Below, one piece after another: positions 48,663 through 49,510 of a stretch of DNA of 49,510 nt. Location: assembly GCA_023230855.1 (NCBI GenBank), contig JALNWQ010000023.1:1-49510 (forward strand), written 5' to 3'. The first letter of the stretch is position 1, and the number at the start of each line of letters is the position of its first letter. A program made the position numbers and the translations under genes. The notes below the pieces were generated by a model. That model made no database searches, had not been told where the DNA came from, and worked only from the letters and a program-made list of their open reading frames with translations. This DNA is from Solirubrobacteraceae bacterium. Lineage in GTDB: Bacteria > Actinomycetota > Thermoleophilia > Solirubrobacterales > Solirubrobacteraceae.

Positions 48663-49190
48663 CTACGGCTTGAGCTTCAGCGGGTAGCGGTTGGTCCGCT
48701 TGTGCAGGGTCTTCAGGGCGCGGAAGCGGGATCCGGATGCGATGAACCGGCGGACCTTCCAGCCGCCGGTGGGGCAGCAGGTCGGTTCGTTGCGCCGGTA
48801 GACGGGCCACGCCAGTGCCGGACGGCCCTTGTAGAACCCGTACGACATCTTCTGCTCGCCGGAGTACCACGCGCCGAGCCGGGCGCCGCCGCGGGTGCCC
48901 TGGACGATGCCGCCCCAGAACGCGCCGCCGGTCCCGCCGCTGGTGATGATGAACAGGGCGTCGCGACGGCCGTCGCCGTTGAGGTCACGGCAGGTGCGGA
49001 CGACCGCCCCGCCGTACTCGACGGTGGCGTTGATCTGCCGGTCGCGCTCGGCGGCGAGGGATGAGATGGTGCTGCTACGGCACGCGAACGGCGTCGCGGC
49101 GTTCGCGGCGGGGACGCTCACCGCGACCGCCAGCACGGGGGCGGCGAGCAGGGTCGGCAGGACGCGGAAGGCGCGACGGGACGTGGTCAT
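48663..49190 (-). CDS. secreted protein, LppP/LprE- or FG-GAP-like
   Basis: 175 residues. The ATG at 49188-49190 gives a signal peptide (RRAFRVLPTLLAAPVLAVAV, ANAATPF). The mature part has DLNGDGRRDALFII, an FG-GAP/EF-type calcium loop, and YRRNEPTCCPTGGWKVRRF, resembling the CCPxG region of LppP/LprE-type proteins. Four Cys may form two disulfides. No lipobox. Function unknown. Longer frames to 49418 run into repeats. Confidence 0.72.
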   Translation of the reverse strand: MTTSRRAFRVLPTLLAAPVLAVAVSVPAANAATPFACRSSTISSLAAERDRQINATVEYGGAVVRTCRDLNGDGRRDALFIITSGGTGGAFWGGIVQGTRGGARLGAWYSGEQKMSYGFYKGRPALAWPVYRRNEPTCCPTGGWKVRRFIASGSRFRALKTLHKRTNRYPLKLKP

Positions 49191-49372
49191 GGCGGCCAGC
49201 CTAGGGCCGTGCGGGGCGTCCACCCAGTCCCCGGTCGGGGGACCGCCGTGCCTCGATCTCTCCTCTGGAAGACGGGCCGGTCGGCCGTCGGGCAGCCGGG
49301 CCGGTGGGGGTGGTGGCGGTTGGCGACGTGGGGCGTCCCGTTCTGCCGCCACCTCCGCGTCGTCGGAGGCCG

Positions 49373-49421
49373 GGGGTGGAGGGGGTTGAGGACGCGGGTG
49401 GTCCTGAACTCGCTCCACCCC
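49373..49421. repeat. 49-bp hairpin element, copy 2
   Basis: Ends GGGGTGGA/TCCACCCC pair perfectly. An inner pair GTTGAGGAC/GTCCTGAAC matches 8/9 around the GCGGGTG loop, giving a nested cruciform. Confidence 0.85.
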
Positions 49422-49445
49422 GGTGGCGTCGGTGGCCGGCCGCCG

Positions 49446-49494
49446 GGGGTGGAGGGGGTTGAGGACGCGGGTGGTCCTGAACCGGCTCCACCCC
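49446..49494. repeat. 49-bp hairpin element, copy 3
   Basis: Starts exactly 73 bp after copy 2 and is nearly identical to it (differs near ACTCGC/ACCGGC). Same nested palindromes; the flank GGTGGCGTCGGTGGCC is also duplicated. Confidence 0.85.
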
Positions 49495-49510
49495 GGTGGC
49501 GTCGGTGGCC

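Larger units (their letters stand above)
49191..49510. other. gene-free end region with 73-bp repeats
   Basis: 320 bp without a credible gene. 49373-49494 holds two 49-bp hairpin elements inside a 73-bp tandem duplication, which probably continues beyond the window. Confidence 0.6.

Overview
The window is about 74% G+C and densely coded on both strands, with strong G/C preference at third codon positions and many GTG starts. Housekeeping blocks (rpsT, murJ, lepA; hrcA-dnaJ-prmA; phoH-ybeY-era; hisIE; trpE-trpG) and the many secreted or envelope proteins suggest a chromosomal segment of a high-GC actinobacterium. A Thermoleophilia/Solirubrobacterales (Patulibacter-like) lineage is my best guess; this is inferred from gene order and composition, not from a database match. 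I found no rRNA, tRNA, CRISPR array, insertion sequence or prophage.

Layout. 1-5300: tandem repeats, rpsT (minus), then murJ and lepA. 5338-12885: secreted hypothetical proteins, a WD40/TolB-like protein, an SDR, the first of three paralogous secreted proteins, and a MaoC-type dehydratase pair. 12929-17760: BrkB-like and M50-like membrane proteins, then the translationally coupled hrcA-dnaJ-prmA operon. 17843-19085: a STAND/archaeal-type ATPase preceded by a phased array of 23-bp palindromic repeats. 19179-25120: a 5'-3' exonuclease, paralog 2, then phoH-ybeY-era. 25181-31320: paralog 3 (a lipoprotein), hisIE, a polysaccharide deacetylase, trpE-trpG. 31310-38668: an HTH protein facing a HerA/VirD4-like ATPase, a DMT transporter, a NERD nuclease-like protein, small ORFs and an SDR. 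38834-43813: an HNH-nuclease lipoprotein, thpR, a DHA2 transporter, and an ECF-like sigma factor coupled to an HTH protein. 43828-49510: glutaminase-STAS-cNMP fusion with an ImmA/IrrE-like protease, repeats, an HhH/HTH protein reading out of an AT-rich divergent promoter region, and two small envelope proteins.

How the parts relate. The housekeeping genes serve translation (S20, LepA, YbeY, Era, PrmA), protein folding (HrcA, DnaJ), wall synthesis (MurJ, deacetylase) and His/Trp synthesis. The novel material lies between them. (1) Three paralogous ~700-residue exported proteins share motifs such as LNQINWN and occur within 18 kb. (2) Four 23-bp repeats abut the -10 of an ATPase gene. (3) A 103-bp intergenic element occurs three times without indels, twice followed by 21-bp tandem repeats. 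(4) A 49-bp hairpin element occurs three times. (5) A 14-bp inverted repeat overlaps the -35 elements of divergent promoters in an AT-rich island. (6) An NANNNT hexamer lies 6-8 nt upstream of many start codons, which suggests widespread leaderless transcripts and helped choose starts.
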